Source: Phycisphaeraceae bacterium D3-23 (GTDB lineage: Bacteria; Planctomycetota; Phycisphaerae; Phycisphaerales; Phycisphaeraceae). Taken from it: 64,000 nt of DNA. The notes below the pieces were generated by a model. That model was not told where the DNA came from. It saw only the letters and a list, made by a program, of their open reading frames with translations, and made no database searches. Below, piece after piece: positions 16,631-25,063 of this stretch (position 1 is the stretch's first letter; every line of letters begins with the position of its first letter). A program made the position numbers and the translations under genes. Where the stretch lies: the NCBI GenBank assembly GCA_039555135.1, contig CP114179.1, positions 3,906,001 to 3,970,000 on the forward strand. The letters run 5' to 3'.

Positions 16631-17675
16631 TTAGGCCGCGCGGCGTGACTTTTTGCGCGATGAGCGTTTGCCGCCGGTATACGAGTAGTGGTAGCCGTAC
16701 CCATAGCGGTAGCCGTACCGGTAGCCGTAGCCCCGGCCGCGCGAGCGCGCGGGTTGTCGGTCGCGATCATGCCGTGGACCTCGGCGTTGTAGCTCGTCAG
16801 GGTGCGCACGGCCTGCTCGATCAGCGGGCGCGGCGTGCGGCGCATCCGCGCGACCAGCAGCACCTCGTCGCTCTGCGCGCGCCGAGGATGCCGGCGTCCG
16901 CCAGTTCGAGGACCGGCGGGGTGTCGATGATGACGTGGTCAAACTTCGCGCGCAGCGCCTGGATCAGCCGGCCCATGCGTGGGCTCGACAAGAGCTGCAC
17001 CGCCTCGTCACTGACGCGGTCGCCGGCGGTGATGACGTGGAGCCCGCCCTGGTCGACCTTGCAGATCGCCTCGTCCAGCGTGCAATCGCCACGCAAGTAG
17101 GGGATCAGTCCGGCCGGGTGGTCGAGCCGGAGCAGCTTCTCAAACGTCGGCAGCCGGAGGTCGCACTCGAGGATGACGGTCGTGCGGTTGCGCAGTTCGG
17201 CGAACGCGAGGCCGAGGTTGACGCAGGTGATGGTCTTGCCTTCCTGTGGCGTCGCGCTGGTGATGGTGTGGACGATGTGGCGTTCCTGCTGATGCCGCGC
17301 GAGGATCGAGGTGCGGATCGAGCGGTATTCCTCGGCCATTGACGAAGCGGGGCTCGTCTTGGTCACGAGACGATCGTCGACCTTCCCGGCCTTGTCGCGC
17401 CGCCAGAACTGCCACCACGGATGGCCTTTCATCGGCACGATAATGCCTGCGGTCGCCGGGGCGGGCTCGGTGTCGAGCGTGTCGTTGGCAAAGCTCAGGA
17501 CGGGCGGGGGCTCGGCGTCGCCTTGCTCATCGGAAGTGTCTAGCCCACCGGGGAACAGGAGCGGCTCGTCACTTAGCGTTCCGTCGCCGGGTGCCGCATC
17601 GTTGAGGGTTGAGGTCGGCGTGGACGTTGTGTTGCCGGCGTTTTGTTTGTTGATCGCGTCAAAGATGTAGCCCAT
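16631..17675 (-). pseudogene. CpsD/CapB-type tyrosine-protein kinase, two frameshifts
   Basis: The ATG at 17675 overlaps the end of the Wzz gene by 17 bases and opens MGYIFDAINKQNAGN. The kinase core is intact: Walker A SATPQEGKT (140-148), Walker A' ILECDLRLP (168-176) and Walker B VIIDTPP (248-254). After ELADAGILGA the frame breaks in a GCGCGC run (16875-16882) and the annotated frame stops at 16821. The expected sequence resumes in a second frame (EVLLVARMRRTPRPLIEQAV to MIATDNPRAR). It breaks again at a C run (16731-16734) and continues in the third frame as a tyrosine-rich tail, YGYRYGYRYGYGYHYSY, then KRSSRKKSRRAA and a stop. Such tyrosine clusters are the autophosphorylation sites of BY-kinases. 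Both breaks sit in GC-rich low-complexity runs, so sequencing error is possible. Confidence 0.75.
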
Positions 17676-19350
17676 CGTTTTCGCCCTCCGTGTCGGGTCG
17701 GCCGGTGATGGCCGAGTCGCTGCCGGGGATGAGCCCGCCGACCCAGTCGCGGGTCTGGACTTTGAGTTTGAGTAGGGTGTCGGGTTTTTCGAGGTCCATG
17801 TAGAGCAGCCCGCCGACGATGAGGAGTACGCTCGCCATCGCGGTGCCGTAGCACGGGTAGAGCAGGTAGCGGCGTGTCTTTCGTGCGCGGCGGTGCTTGC
17901 GGGTGATGAGTTCGCTGACCGAGCCCAGCAGCGGGAGCGAGAATGCGTCGTTGAGCGAGCTGGCGTTTCGGAACGAGTCGTCGGTGCGGTGTGCAAAGAA
18001 GACACTCAGCGCGCCGCAGGCACAGCCCAGGAACAGCGAGGCCAGGAGCGCCTGCGCGAGGTTAGGCGAGACCGGGCGTTGGCCCGACTCGGCGCGGCGG
18101 ATGAAAGTGAGCTGCACGCCGTGCTGCCCGCTCTCGGCGGTCTGCGACATCTCGACCCCGCGCAGCCGGTCCTCCCAGTACGCGATATCGCGGTGCGCGG
18201 TTTCGACGGCCGTTTCGAGCCGGCGGTAGTCGCTGCGCACAGGCAGGAGCTGCGTCGAGGACGCGTTGAGTTCATCGATCCTGCGACGCCGTAGCGCGAC
18301 CTGCTGGCTCAGGAGGTCACGGTCGGCCAGGACAGAGGTCAGTCGGACCTCGAGGTCCGCGCGTTTCGGGTTGGGCTCGTGGCTGGTGGAGGTCACGACG
18401 TCGGTATCGAGCGCTGCGATTTCAGTGCGCACCTGCCGGGCCTGCTCGCGCAGTGCGACGACATCCGGGTGCGTCTCGCGCATCCGCAACACATCGACGT
18501 GCTCGGTGATCTCATCCTCGATCGACCGGAGCTTCGCGCTTAGCCGTTCGAGTTCCGGGTTGCGCCCGCGCATCACGGACGGCAGCGTCTGGGGCTCGAG
18601 CTCGATCGCCTCGCGCAGCGCCGCCACACGCAGGTCGGTGCCTTCGAGGTCCGTCAGCAGGCCGGACAACTCTTCCTGCGCGGAGGTGAGCTGGCTCTGG
18701 ATGCTGTGTGGGTGCTCGGGCAGTAGCTCGGCGTGGTCGATCTCAAACGCGAGCAACTCGTTTTCAAGCGTCTCCAGATTTTCTCGGTGTGCATCGGCCT
18801 GGACGCGGAAGGTGTCCGCCATCTTTGAGAGTCGGCCCGTATGTTCGGCCCGAGTCTTGGCCATGTACGCCTCGACGAGCCCGTTGACGATCATCGCCGC
18901 GACGTCCGGGTCGTCGAGCACGAGTTCGAGACGGACCTGCACGCGTTGCTGGTCGGCGTATTCACGGTGTACGACGAGCTGCTGCATCACGGCCTGTCGC
19001 AAGTCGACGAGGTCGGATGCTGCCTGGAAGTAGCCGCGTTCGTAGAGTTTCGGTTCGAGTTCGTCGACGACGTCGGCGATCGCCGGGCCGCTGGCGATTT
19101 CTTTCATCAGCGAGCCGGTCGGGTCCATATAGGAGCTGACGGCGCCGCTGTTGGTCATCTCCATCAGGATGGGGTCGTTGCGGCGCTCGAAGTTGGCCGA
19201 GGCCTGGTACTTGCGGGGCAGCAGGAGGCAGACGCCGATGACCAGCGCGGTCATTAAGAACGCGGGCAATACAAACCGCCAGCGATGCTGCAGGGCGATA
19301 TCCCACAGCTCGTAGATGGCGTTGGCTTGTTGTTCCTTGGTCTTGTTCAT
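17659..19350 (-). CDS. Wzz-type polysaccharide chain-length determinant protein
   Basis: The 563-residue protein has a membrane helix near residues 28-46 (FLMTALVIGVCLLL). A long periplasmic part follows, rich in coiled coil (about 180-420, with GRLSKMADTFRVQADAHREN and many heptad-like stretches). Two more hydrophobic segments lie near 440-462 and 500-522. This is the polysaccharide co-polymerase layout, in which the periplasmic coiled coil sets polymer length and the protein pairs with a BY-kinase. It overlaps the kinase gene and follows the Wza-like gene by 41 bases. The extra third helix places its C-terminus on the other side from most Wzz proteins; the topology should be treated as a prediction. 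Confidence 0.85.
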   Translation of the reverse strand: MNKTKEQQANAIYELWDIALQHRWRFVLPAFLMTALVIGVCLLLPRKYQASANFERRNDPILMEMTNSGAVSSYMDPTGSLMKEIASGPAIADVVDELEPKLYERGYFQAASDLVDLRQAVMQQLVVHREYADQQRVQVRLELVLDDPDVAAMIVNGLVEAYMAKTRAEHTGRLSKMADTFRVQADAHRENLETLENELLAFEIDHAELLPEHPHSIQSQLTSAQEELSGLLTDLEGTDLRVAALREAIELEPQTLPSVMRGRNPELERLSAKLRSIEDEITEHVDVLRMRETHPDVVALREQARQVRTEIAALDTDVVTSTSHEPNPKRADLEVRLTSVLADRDLLSQQVALRRRRIDELNASSTQLLPVRSDYRRLETAVETAHRDIAYWEDRLRGVEMSQTAESGQHGVQLTFIRRAESGQRPVSPNLAQALLASLFLGCACGALSVFFAHRTDDSFRNASSLNDAFSLPLLGSVSELITRKHRRARKTRRYLLYPCYGTAMASVLLIVGGLLYMDLEKPDTLLKLKVQTRDWVGGLIPGSDSAITGRPDTEGENDGLHL

Positions 19351-19391
19351 GGCGGTTAGCGCCCCATCCGGGGTGCGTAGGTGTTGGTGTG

Positions 19392-20165
19392 TTACTCGGT
19401 GCCGTAAGGGCGCTGGCCGGTCGCGGCCTGGCTGATGTCGGCGGGTCGCTGCACGGTTTCAAGGATCGGCTGGAGCGGCAAGAGCAGCTGCTGGAAAGCG
19501 AGCCCGACCTGGGCCATGCTGTTGGGCGGAACGAACAGGATGTCGCCGTCTTCGAGCACGGCGTTGAGCGAGGTGTCGCCCTGCTGGACCATCTGGTCCA
19601 AATCGATCGTCATCCGCGCGACCATCTCGCCGTCGCTGCCGGGCCGGAGCACGAGCACGCGGGCCGGGTCGGCCAGGTGCGTCGGCCGCGCCTGGGCGAG
19701 CGTGTTGAGCACGGTGTTGGAACCATCAAAAAAGTATGCGCCGGGCGAGGCGACCTGCCCGAAGACATAGAACCGTTTGCTCGCGTAGCGCACGATTTGC
19801 ACGTTGACATCGGCGTCTTCGTAGTAGAACTGCGCCTTCTCGATCAGCTCCTCGCGGACCTCGTCGATCGTTCGGCCCGCGGCGTCGACCGGCCCGAGCA
19901 GCGGGAGGTGCAGCCGGCCGTCGGGGCCGATGGTTTCTTTGTGCCCGTTGATTTCACGGACTCGGTACGACGAAATCTGCACCACATCCGGCGGGCCCAT
20001 GTAGTACTCGTTGAGCCCGCTCGCCTCGCTCGGCTGGCTGATCGTAAATGACTCAAGGTCGGCGAAGCGCTGCTGCTGGCAGCCCGTGCTGGTGAGCAGG
20101 ACGACCAGGGCCGTCACGATACCCAGCGGGATGCGCATCGAATGCAGGGTGTGTTGCAGGGTCAT
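19392..20165 (-). CDS. Polysaccharide export lipoprotein (Wza-like, SLBB)
   Basis: The 257-residue product has a lipoprotein signal with TGC at the lipobox (Cys29). A polysaccharide-export domain follows, with YYMGPPDVVQISSYRVREIN and IGPDGRLHLPLLGPVDAAGR as its usual signatures. A SLBB-like segment comes next: VNVQIVRYASKRFYVFGQVA, GAYFFDGSNTVLNTLAQA. The C-terminus has DILFVPPNSMAQVGLAFQQL. It should form the outer-membrane and periplasmic export channel for the exopolysaccharide. An AGAAGAG ribosome-binding site precedes the ATG. The gene is 19 bases downstream of the sugar transferase. Confidence 0.88.
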   Translation of the reverse strand: MTLQHTLHSMRIPLGIVTALVVLLTSTGCQQQRFADLESFTISQPSEASGLNEYYMGPPDVVQISSYRVREINGHKETIGPDGRLHLPLLGPVDAAGRTIDEVREELIEKAQFYYEDADVNVQIVRYASKRFYVFGQVASPGAYFFDGSNTVLNTLAQARPTHLADPARVLVLRPGSDGEMVARMTIDLDQMVQQGDTSLNAVLEDGDILFVPPNSMAQVGLAFQQLLLPLQPILETVQRPADISQAATGQRPYGTE

Positions 20166-20184
20166 ATCTCTTCTCGTAGTACGC

Positions 20185-20844
20185 TTAGCAGGACGAGCGG
20201 TCCCAGAACAATGGCAGGGTCATGAGGATCAGCCGGAGGTCGAGCCCGATGGAGCGCGAGCGCAGGTAGTCGAGGTCGAAGTCGAGCTTGCGTCGCATGC
20301 CGTCCATGTCGTTGGAGTAGCCGTTGCGGACCTGTGCGAGCCCGGTGAGGCCGGGCGTGGCGTGGAGGCGCTGCTCGAAGTCGGGCAGTGTGTCGCGCAT
20401 CTGTTCGATGAGCTCGGGCCGTTCGGGGCGTGGGCCCACGAGCGACATCTCGCCGCGCAGGATGTTGAGGAGTTGGGGCAGCTCGTCGATGTGGCTTCGC
20501 CGGATCCACTTGCACCCGCGGAGGATACGCGGGTCGTCGTGCGTGGCGAGCTGCGGGCCGTTGAGTTCGGCGTTGGGCCGCATCGTGCGCAGTTTCCAGA
20601 TCTGGAAGTGCTTGCCGTGTCGGCCCACACGGGTCTGTCTATAGAACACCGGCCCGCCGTCGGTCCACTTGATCCAAAGGCAGCAGCCCAGCAGCACCGG
20701 GCCCAGCACGACCAGCGCGACGGCCACACCGGCCAGGTCGATCAGCCGCTTACTGGCCTCAAAGACGACGCCCGGCGAGCGGACGGGCTTGCGCGGGGCG
20801 TTGGTCGGGGACCAGTTGTCCCGGGGTGTGTTGAGTACGGTCAT
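20185..20844 (-). CDS. Sugar transferase initiating exopolysaccharide synthesis
   Basis: The 219-residue protein is a minimal bacterial sugar transferase (PF02397 type): one N-terminal hydrophobic segment (LIDLAGVAVALVVLGPVLLG), then KLRTM, DELPQLLNILRGEMSLVGPR and PGLTGLAQVRNGYSND. These enzymes transfer a sugar phosphate from a UDP-sugar to undecaprenyl phosphate at the inner membrane. It lacks the long multi-spanning N-terminal half of WcaJ-type proteins. It is the first gene of the leftward exopolysaccharide operon. The 248 bases before it, up to the tRNA, probably hold the promoter; I see no convincing hexamer pair. Confidence 0.9.
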   Translation of the reverse strand: MTVLNTPRDNWSPTNAPRKPVRSPGVVFEASKRLIDLAGVAVALVVLGPVLLGCCLWIKWTDGGPVFYRQTRVGRHGKHFQIWKLRTMRPNAELNGPQLATHDDPRILRGCKWIRRSHIDELPQLLNILRGEMSLVGPRPERPELIEQMRDTLPDFEQRLHATPGLTGLAQVRNGYSNDMDGMRRKLDFDLDYLRSRSIGLDLRLILMTLPLFWDRSSC

Positions 20845-21092
20845 GGTCGAGAGTCTCAGTGTCAGCCTGCGTACCGCCCCTTAGAGGTAGCGCGTCGAAA
20901 TCCACAGGGGATATCGTCGTGCCGGGAACACGGCTTAAGCCCTTTGTGCGGGTTGTGAGACGGCTGCCGAGTCGCCGGTCTGGGCGGGCTGGGAGACGCG
21001 ACGTTATCGGCGTCTTAGGGAAGAACCGCCGTGATTTTTCGCGGCCCGACCCCCCGCGCACCGCCCCCGTCTGCGTTACAATCCCGCCCACA

Positions 21093-21166
<74 letters not shown>

Positions 21167-21178
21167 TCGGGACAGTGC

Positions 21179-22603
21179 CTAGCGATAGGTGCTGTTTTTT
21201 TCTGCGCCCAGTGCCGTCAGCATCGCGCTGGCCTTGGCCATCGTCTCTTCGTACTCGCCGGTGGGGGTCGAGTCGGCGACGATGCCGCCGCCGACGGAGA
21301 AGTCGACGCGTCCCCCCCGGAAAGCAAGATCGTTGCCGCTGTCGGCGTCATCTGCGCCGATGGCTGTCAAGGATTCCGTGGGCTGTTCGATCAGCATCGT
21401 TCGGATGGCGATGTTCATGCGCATCGCGTCGCCGTGGATCATGCCGAGCGTGCCGCAGTAGGGGCCGCGTCGGACGGGTTCGAGTTCGTCGATGATCTGC
21501 ATCGCGCGGACCTTTGGCGCGCCGGTGATCGAGCCGCCGGGCATCGTTGCGCGGAGCAGGTCGACTAGGTCTTTGCTGGGGTGGAGCCGGCCCGCGACGG
21601 TGGCGACGCCGTGGTGGACGGTGGGGTGCGACTCGATGGTGCGTGGCTGCGCGACCTGGACGCTGCCGTAGGTGCAGACCCGGCCCAGGTCGTTGCGCAT
21701 CAGGTCGATGATCATGTTGAGCTCGGCCGCGTCTTTGGCGCTGTTGCGCAGTTCATCGGCGGGGGTCGTGCTGGGACGGGTGCCCTTGATCGGCCGGGTG
21801 ACGACGCCGCCATCGTGATCGAGTTCGAGGAAGAGCTCGGGCGAGGTGCTGGCGATCGCGTGGGCGGGTTCGTGGTCGTTGAAACGTGTGAGTTCGCCGT
21901 AGCAGCCATACCACGCGGGGGAGACCCGCGCGAGCGCGGCGAAGAGCGCGCGGGGGTCGCCGGCGAACGCACTCGTGAGCCGCTGGGTCAGGTTGACCTG
22001 GAACACGTCTCCGGCCGCGATGTAGTCAAGCACGCGCTGCACGCCTTGCTCGTAATCGGCGCGCGGCTGCTGGGGCTGCGGCGGGCCGGCGGAGAATCCC
22101 GGCGTGTCTTGCGTTGCGGCCGGTGGGTCATCGAGCCTCGGCGGGCCGTCCTCGGCGTAGCTGCCGTGCGCAGTCCAGATCCGGTGCAGCCCGTCGTAGA
22201 CCAGCCAGCCCGTGCAGCGCTCAAACTGCATCACCGGCCAGCCCCGATCGTCGGTGGGGCCGGCGGGCAGGTGTTCGATCCATCGGCCCGTGTCGTAGCC
22301 GAGGTAGCCCAGCCAGAGCGACCGCCCGGCGTCGTGCCGGAGCGCCTGGCGCAGGTCCGTCAGCGGGTGGTCGCGCCAGACGGTATGCGTGAAAGGGTCG
22401 CCGGGCCCAATGTGCTCGGTGCGCTCGCCTGTGAATCGCAGGGCACCAACGGGTTGGGCGAGCACGCTGTACCGGGACCAGCGCGGGTCGAGCCGGCCCG
22501 AGTGCATTAGGAAAACAGGCAAATCCGCCGGCCAGCGCGCCATCGCGTCGAGCGGGGTCAATCGCCAGTCGATCTGGAGGCCTTCACCGAACACGGCGGG
22601 CAT
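21179..22603 (-). CDS. pabB: Aminodeoxychorismate synthase component I
   Basis: The ATG at 22603 gives 474 residues. The C-terminal chorismate-binding domain holds VFQVNLTQRL, PIKGTRPSTTPADELRN, NMIIDLMRNDLGRVC, MPGGSITGAPKVRAMQIIDE and GRVDFSVGGGIVADSTP. The PIKGT motif is the mark of PabB rather than anthranilate synthase (PIAGT). The enzyme converts chorismate and ammonia to aminodeoxychorismate for folate. No pabA or pabC gene is adjacent. An upstream extension of the frame to 22771 lacks conserved character. The TAG stop lies 12 bases from the convergent tRNA. Confidence 0.9.
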   Translation of the reverse strand: MPAVFGEGLQIDWRLTPLDAMARWPADLPVFLMHSGRLDPRWSRYSVLAQPVGALRFTGERTEHIGPGDPFTHTVWRDHPLTDLRQALRHDAGRSLWLGYLGYDTGRWIEHLPAGPTDDRGWPVMQFERCTGWLVYDGLHRIWTAHGSYAEDGPPRLDDPPAATQDTPGFSAGPPQPQQPRADYEQGVQRVLDYIAAGDVFQVNLTQRLTSAFAGDPRALFAALARVSPAWYGCYGELTRFNDHEPAHAIASTSPELFLELDHDGGVVTRPIKGTRPSTTPADELRNSAKDAAELNMIIDLMRNDLGRVCTYGSVQVAQPRTIESHPTVHHGVATVAGRLHPSKDLVDLLRATMPGGSITGAPKVRAMQIIDELEPVRRGPYCGTLGMIHGDAMRMNIAIRTMLIEQPTESLTAIGADDADSGNDLAFRGGRVDFSVGGGIVADSTPTGEYEETMAKASAMLTALGAEKNSTYR

Positions 22604-22934
22604 CTTAGGACAAGCGTTGGCGGTCGGCGAAAGTCCCTGGCGCCTGGGCGACCATCGCGCTGGTTTTACCGGGAAAATACGAGATAAGTATTGAAACGAT
22701 AATAGCTTTCTCCGTTCCGCCCCGCGTATGTCCGGGTCGGCCGACGGCGATGGTACTGCCCAGGATGCCAAGGATCAGGCCCGGAAAGGGCCCCCGATCT
22801 TCTCGTCCAAGCACGAGTCGAGCGATCGGGGAGGGGCGTCAATCTGCTCATGCGATATTAGCAGATGTGATACAAGACGCCAAGTAATATCTCAGCATTA
22901 CGGGAAAATTTCTAGTGTGTATGCCCTAGCGTTT
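22604..22934. other. 331-base gap between pabB and the ABC ATPase gene
   Basis: No convincing gene is seen. The middle is clearly more AT-rich than its surroundings (ACCGGGAAAATACGAGATAA region) and contains several -10-like hexamers, such as TATTAT on the minus strand at 22704-22699, so it probably carries the pabB promoter. ACGGGAAAAT-like words occur twice (near 22670 and 22905). A 69-codon minus-strand frame (22605-22814) has a short hydrophobic run but no other support. Confidence 0.4.
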
Positions 22935-24023
22935 TTAGCCCACCAGCGGGTTGCCCGTCAGCTTGAGGTAGGCGTCCTCGAGGGTCGGCTTCGCGACCTT
23001 GATGCTGTCCGCCTGCTCGCCGAGGAGTTGGGCGACGCCGGGCACCGCCGAGGCGGCGTCGGGCAACTCGGCCCGGATGCCGTCGGCATTGATGCTCACG
23101 CCCTGGCTGTCGGGATCGACATCGAGGTGCTCGGCGACTCGCCGGCCCAGCGCGATCCCCTCGGTGGGGTTCTCGACCGACCAGCCCGCTTCGAGTACCT
23201 GCCCGCCGACCTGCTCGATGAGGCCCGCCGGCGTGTCGATCGCGACGACCCGGCCCGCGTCGAGGACGGCCAGTCGGTCGCACTGCTGGGCCTCGTGCAT
23301 CAGGTGCGTCGTGAGCAGGACGGTGAGGCCGTGCTGGTCGACCTGCTCGCGCAGGGTCTGCCAGAGCGTTCGCTGCGCGGCGGGGTCGAGCCCGGCCGAG
23401 GCCTCGTCCATCAGCAGCAGCTTGGGCTCGGTGAGCAGGGCCTTGGCGATCTCGACGCGCCGACGCATCCCGCCGCTGAACGACGCGACGTGGTCGGCCG
23501 CGCGGCCGGTGAGCCCCGCGTGTTGGAGCGCATCGTTGCATCGTTGCGTGAGTGTGTCGCCCGTGAGCCCGTGTAGCATGCCGTGGTAGCGCAAGTTCTC
23601 GAACGCGGTGAGTTTGTCGTCGAGCGACGGGTGCTGGAACACGACGCCGATCTGTCGGCGGACCCGCGCGGGCTGTTCGACAACATCGACGCCGAAGACC
23701 TCGGCCGTGCCCGGCGCTTTGCCGACGGGGACTTTGGCGGCCTGGACGGTGGCGAGGATGCGGAAGAGGGTGGACTTGCCGCTGCCGTTGGGCCCGAGCA
23801 GGCCGAAGACCTCGCCGGGCTGGACGTCGAGCGAGACCTTGCGGAGCGCGACGCGGTCGTCGTGGTCGGGGGCGGTGCGTTTGCGGTTGCCGCGGCGTTT
23901 TCGGGCGGGCGGGTAGACGTGCGACAGCGATGCGACACTGACGGCCGGTCTGGCGGGCGACGCCTCCGTATCGGGCTGGGGCGTGTCGGTCGGCGTGAGT
24001 GACGGCGTGGTGGTCGTGGTCAT
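22935..24023 (-). CDS. ABC transporter ATP-binding protein, next to heme A genes
   Basis: The 362-residue protein has a 30-residue Thr/Pro-rich start and then a standard ABC ATPase: Walker A GPNGSGKST, Q-loop VFQHPSLDDKLT, signature FSGGMRRRVEIAK, Walker B LLLMDEASAGLD and switch His in TTHLMHEAQQC. A C-terminal extension of about 100 residues follows (ENPTEGIALGRRVAEHLDVD). It matches exporters of the DrrA/CcmA-like group. No permease gene follows in the window, because the next gene leftward is convergent-side pabB. The start overlaps ctaB by 4 bases, suggesting it serves assembly of the oxidase or its cofactors. That role is an inference from position. Confidence 0.85.
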   Translation of the reverse strand: MTTTTTPSLTPTDTPQPDTEASPARPAVSVASLSHVYPPARKRRGNRKRTAPDHDDRVALRKVSLDVQPGEVFGLLGPNGSGKSTLFRILATVQAAKVPVGKAPGTAEVFGVDVVEQPARVRRQIGVVFQHPSLDDKLTAFENLRYHGMLHGLTGDTLTQRCNDALQHAGLTGRAADHVASFSGGMRRRVEIAKALLTEPKLLLMDEASAGLDPAAQRTLWQTLREQVDQHGLTVLLTTHLMHEAQQCDRLAVLDAGRVVAIDTPAGLIEQVGGQVLEAGWSVENPTEGIALGRRVAEHLDVDPDSQGVSINADGIRAELPDAASAVPGVAQLLGEQADSIKVAKPTLEDAYLKLTGNPLVG

Positions 24024-25063
24024 GCGCGGTCGATCAGCATTGCGGCCATGACGACCGGGAGGTAGATGAGTGAGGCGAAGAAGAGCTTGCGTGCGTTGGC
24101 ACGGGTGGGCCTGGCGACCAGCGCGACGGCGAAGGCGAGGAAGCCCAGCCCGCAGGCGAGCGCGACAAAGAAGTAGATTCGGCCGCTGACGCCCAGCGCG
24201 GTGGGCAGCAGCCCGATGGGGAGCAGTAGCAGGCAGCCGATGAGGGTCTGCCGGAAGGTGCGTGTGCCGGTGGGGTCGATGACGGGGAGCATGGCGAGGT
24301 CGGCCTTGGCGTACTCATCGCGGTAGAGCCAGGCGATCGCGAGGAAGTGGGGGATCTGCCAGACGAACATGACGGCGAAGAGGAGCCAGGCCGCGGGCCC
24401 GAGCGTGCCGGGGGAGTCGGTCGCGGCGGCGTAGCCGATCATGGGCGGCATCGCGCCGGGGACTGCGCCGACGATGAGCGCCAAGCTCGTGGTGCGCTTC
24501 ATCGGCGTGTAGACCCACGCGTAGCTCACGATCGTAAAGGCGCACAGCGCGGCGGCGAGGGTGAGCCCGAACGCCGCGAGCAGGCCGACCCCCGCGACCC
24601 CGAGCAGGACGCCGAGCTTGTTCGCATACGCCGCGCTGACTCGGCCTGCCGCGACGGGGCGGTTGCGTGTGCGGGTCATGAGCGCATCGGTGTCGCGTTC
24701 GTAGGCCTGGTTGAATGCGCTGGCGGACATGCACGACAGGGCGGTGCCGACCATCGCGATCGCAAACGTGAGCCAGGGCACATCACGCCAGCCGTTCGCC
24801 AGGACCGCAGGGGCCATGAAGTATCCGATCGCCGCGGTGATGACGACCATGCGCGTGATGCGGGGCTTGGTGAGTTGTTTGAGGTCGTCGAAGCGTGAGG
24901 GCTGCGCGGCCGAGCCGGGCTGGTCCTCCGCCGCGCGCGAGGGCTCGGCCGGCGGGTCGACCGGGTCGAAGGGCGAGGGCACATGCGCACCGCTGTCGGC
25001 CGCGTCGGCGTGCGCCGCCGACGGGTCGTCGTACAGCCGGGTTGTGTCGGCGGCCTGGCTCAT
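24020..25063 (-). CDS. ctaB: Protoheme IX farnesyltransferase (heme O synthase)
   Basis: The 347-residue protein begins with about 65 low-complexity residues. It then enters the UbiA-type fold: DDLKQLTKPRITRMVVITAA, followed by the prenyl-binding motif NQAYERDTDALMTRTRNRPV. About eight membrane helices follow, with the second Asp-rich loop WLYRDEYAKADLAMLPVIDP. It attaches a farnesyl group to heme B in the inner membrane. The cytoplasmic N-terminal extension, rich in Ala, Asp and Pro, is unusual for the family. It overlaps both ctaA (start side) and the ABC gene (stop side) by 4 bases, so the three form one translation-coupled unit. Confidence 0.93.
   Translation of the reverse strand: MSQAADTTRLYDDPSAAHADAADSGAHVPSPFDPVDPPAEPSRAAEDQPGSAAQPSRFDDLKQLTKPRITRMVVITAAIGYFMAPAVLANGWRDVPWLTFAIAMVGTALSCMSASAFNQAYERDTDALMTRTRNRPVAAGRVSAAYANKLGVLLGVAGVGLLAAFGLTLAAALCAFTIVSYAWVYTPMKRTTSLALIVGAVPGAMPPMIGYAAATDSPGTLGPAAWLLFAVMFVWQIPHFLAIAWLYRDEYAKADLAMLPVIDPTGTRTFRQTLIGCLLLLPIGLLPTALGVSGRIYFFVALACGLGFLAFAVALVARPTRANARKLFFASLIYLPVVMAAMLIDRA

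Noticed and set aside
22605-22814. 69-codon minus-strand frame between pabB and the ABC gene with a short hydrophobic run
   Set aside because: No ribosome-binding site or recognisable family, and the sequence looks like promoter DNA.
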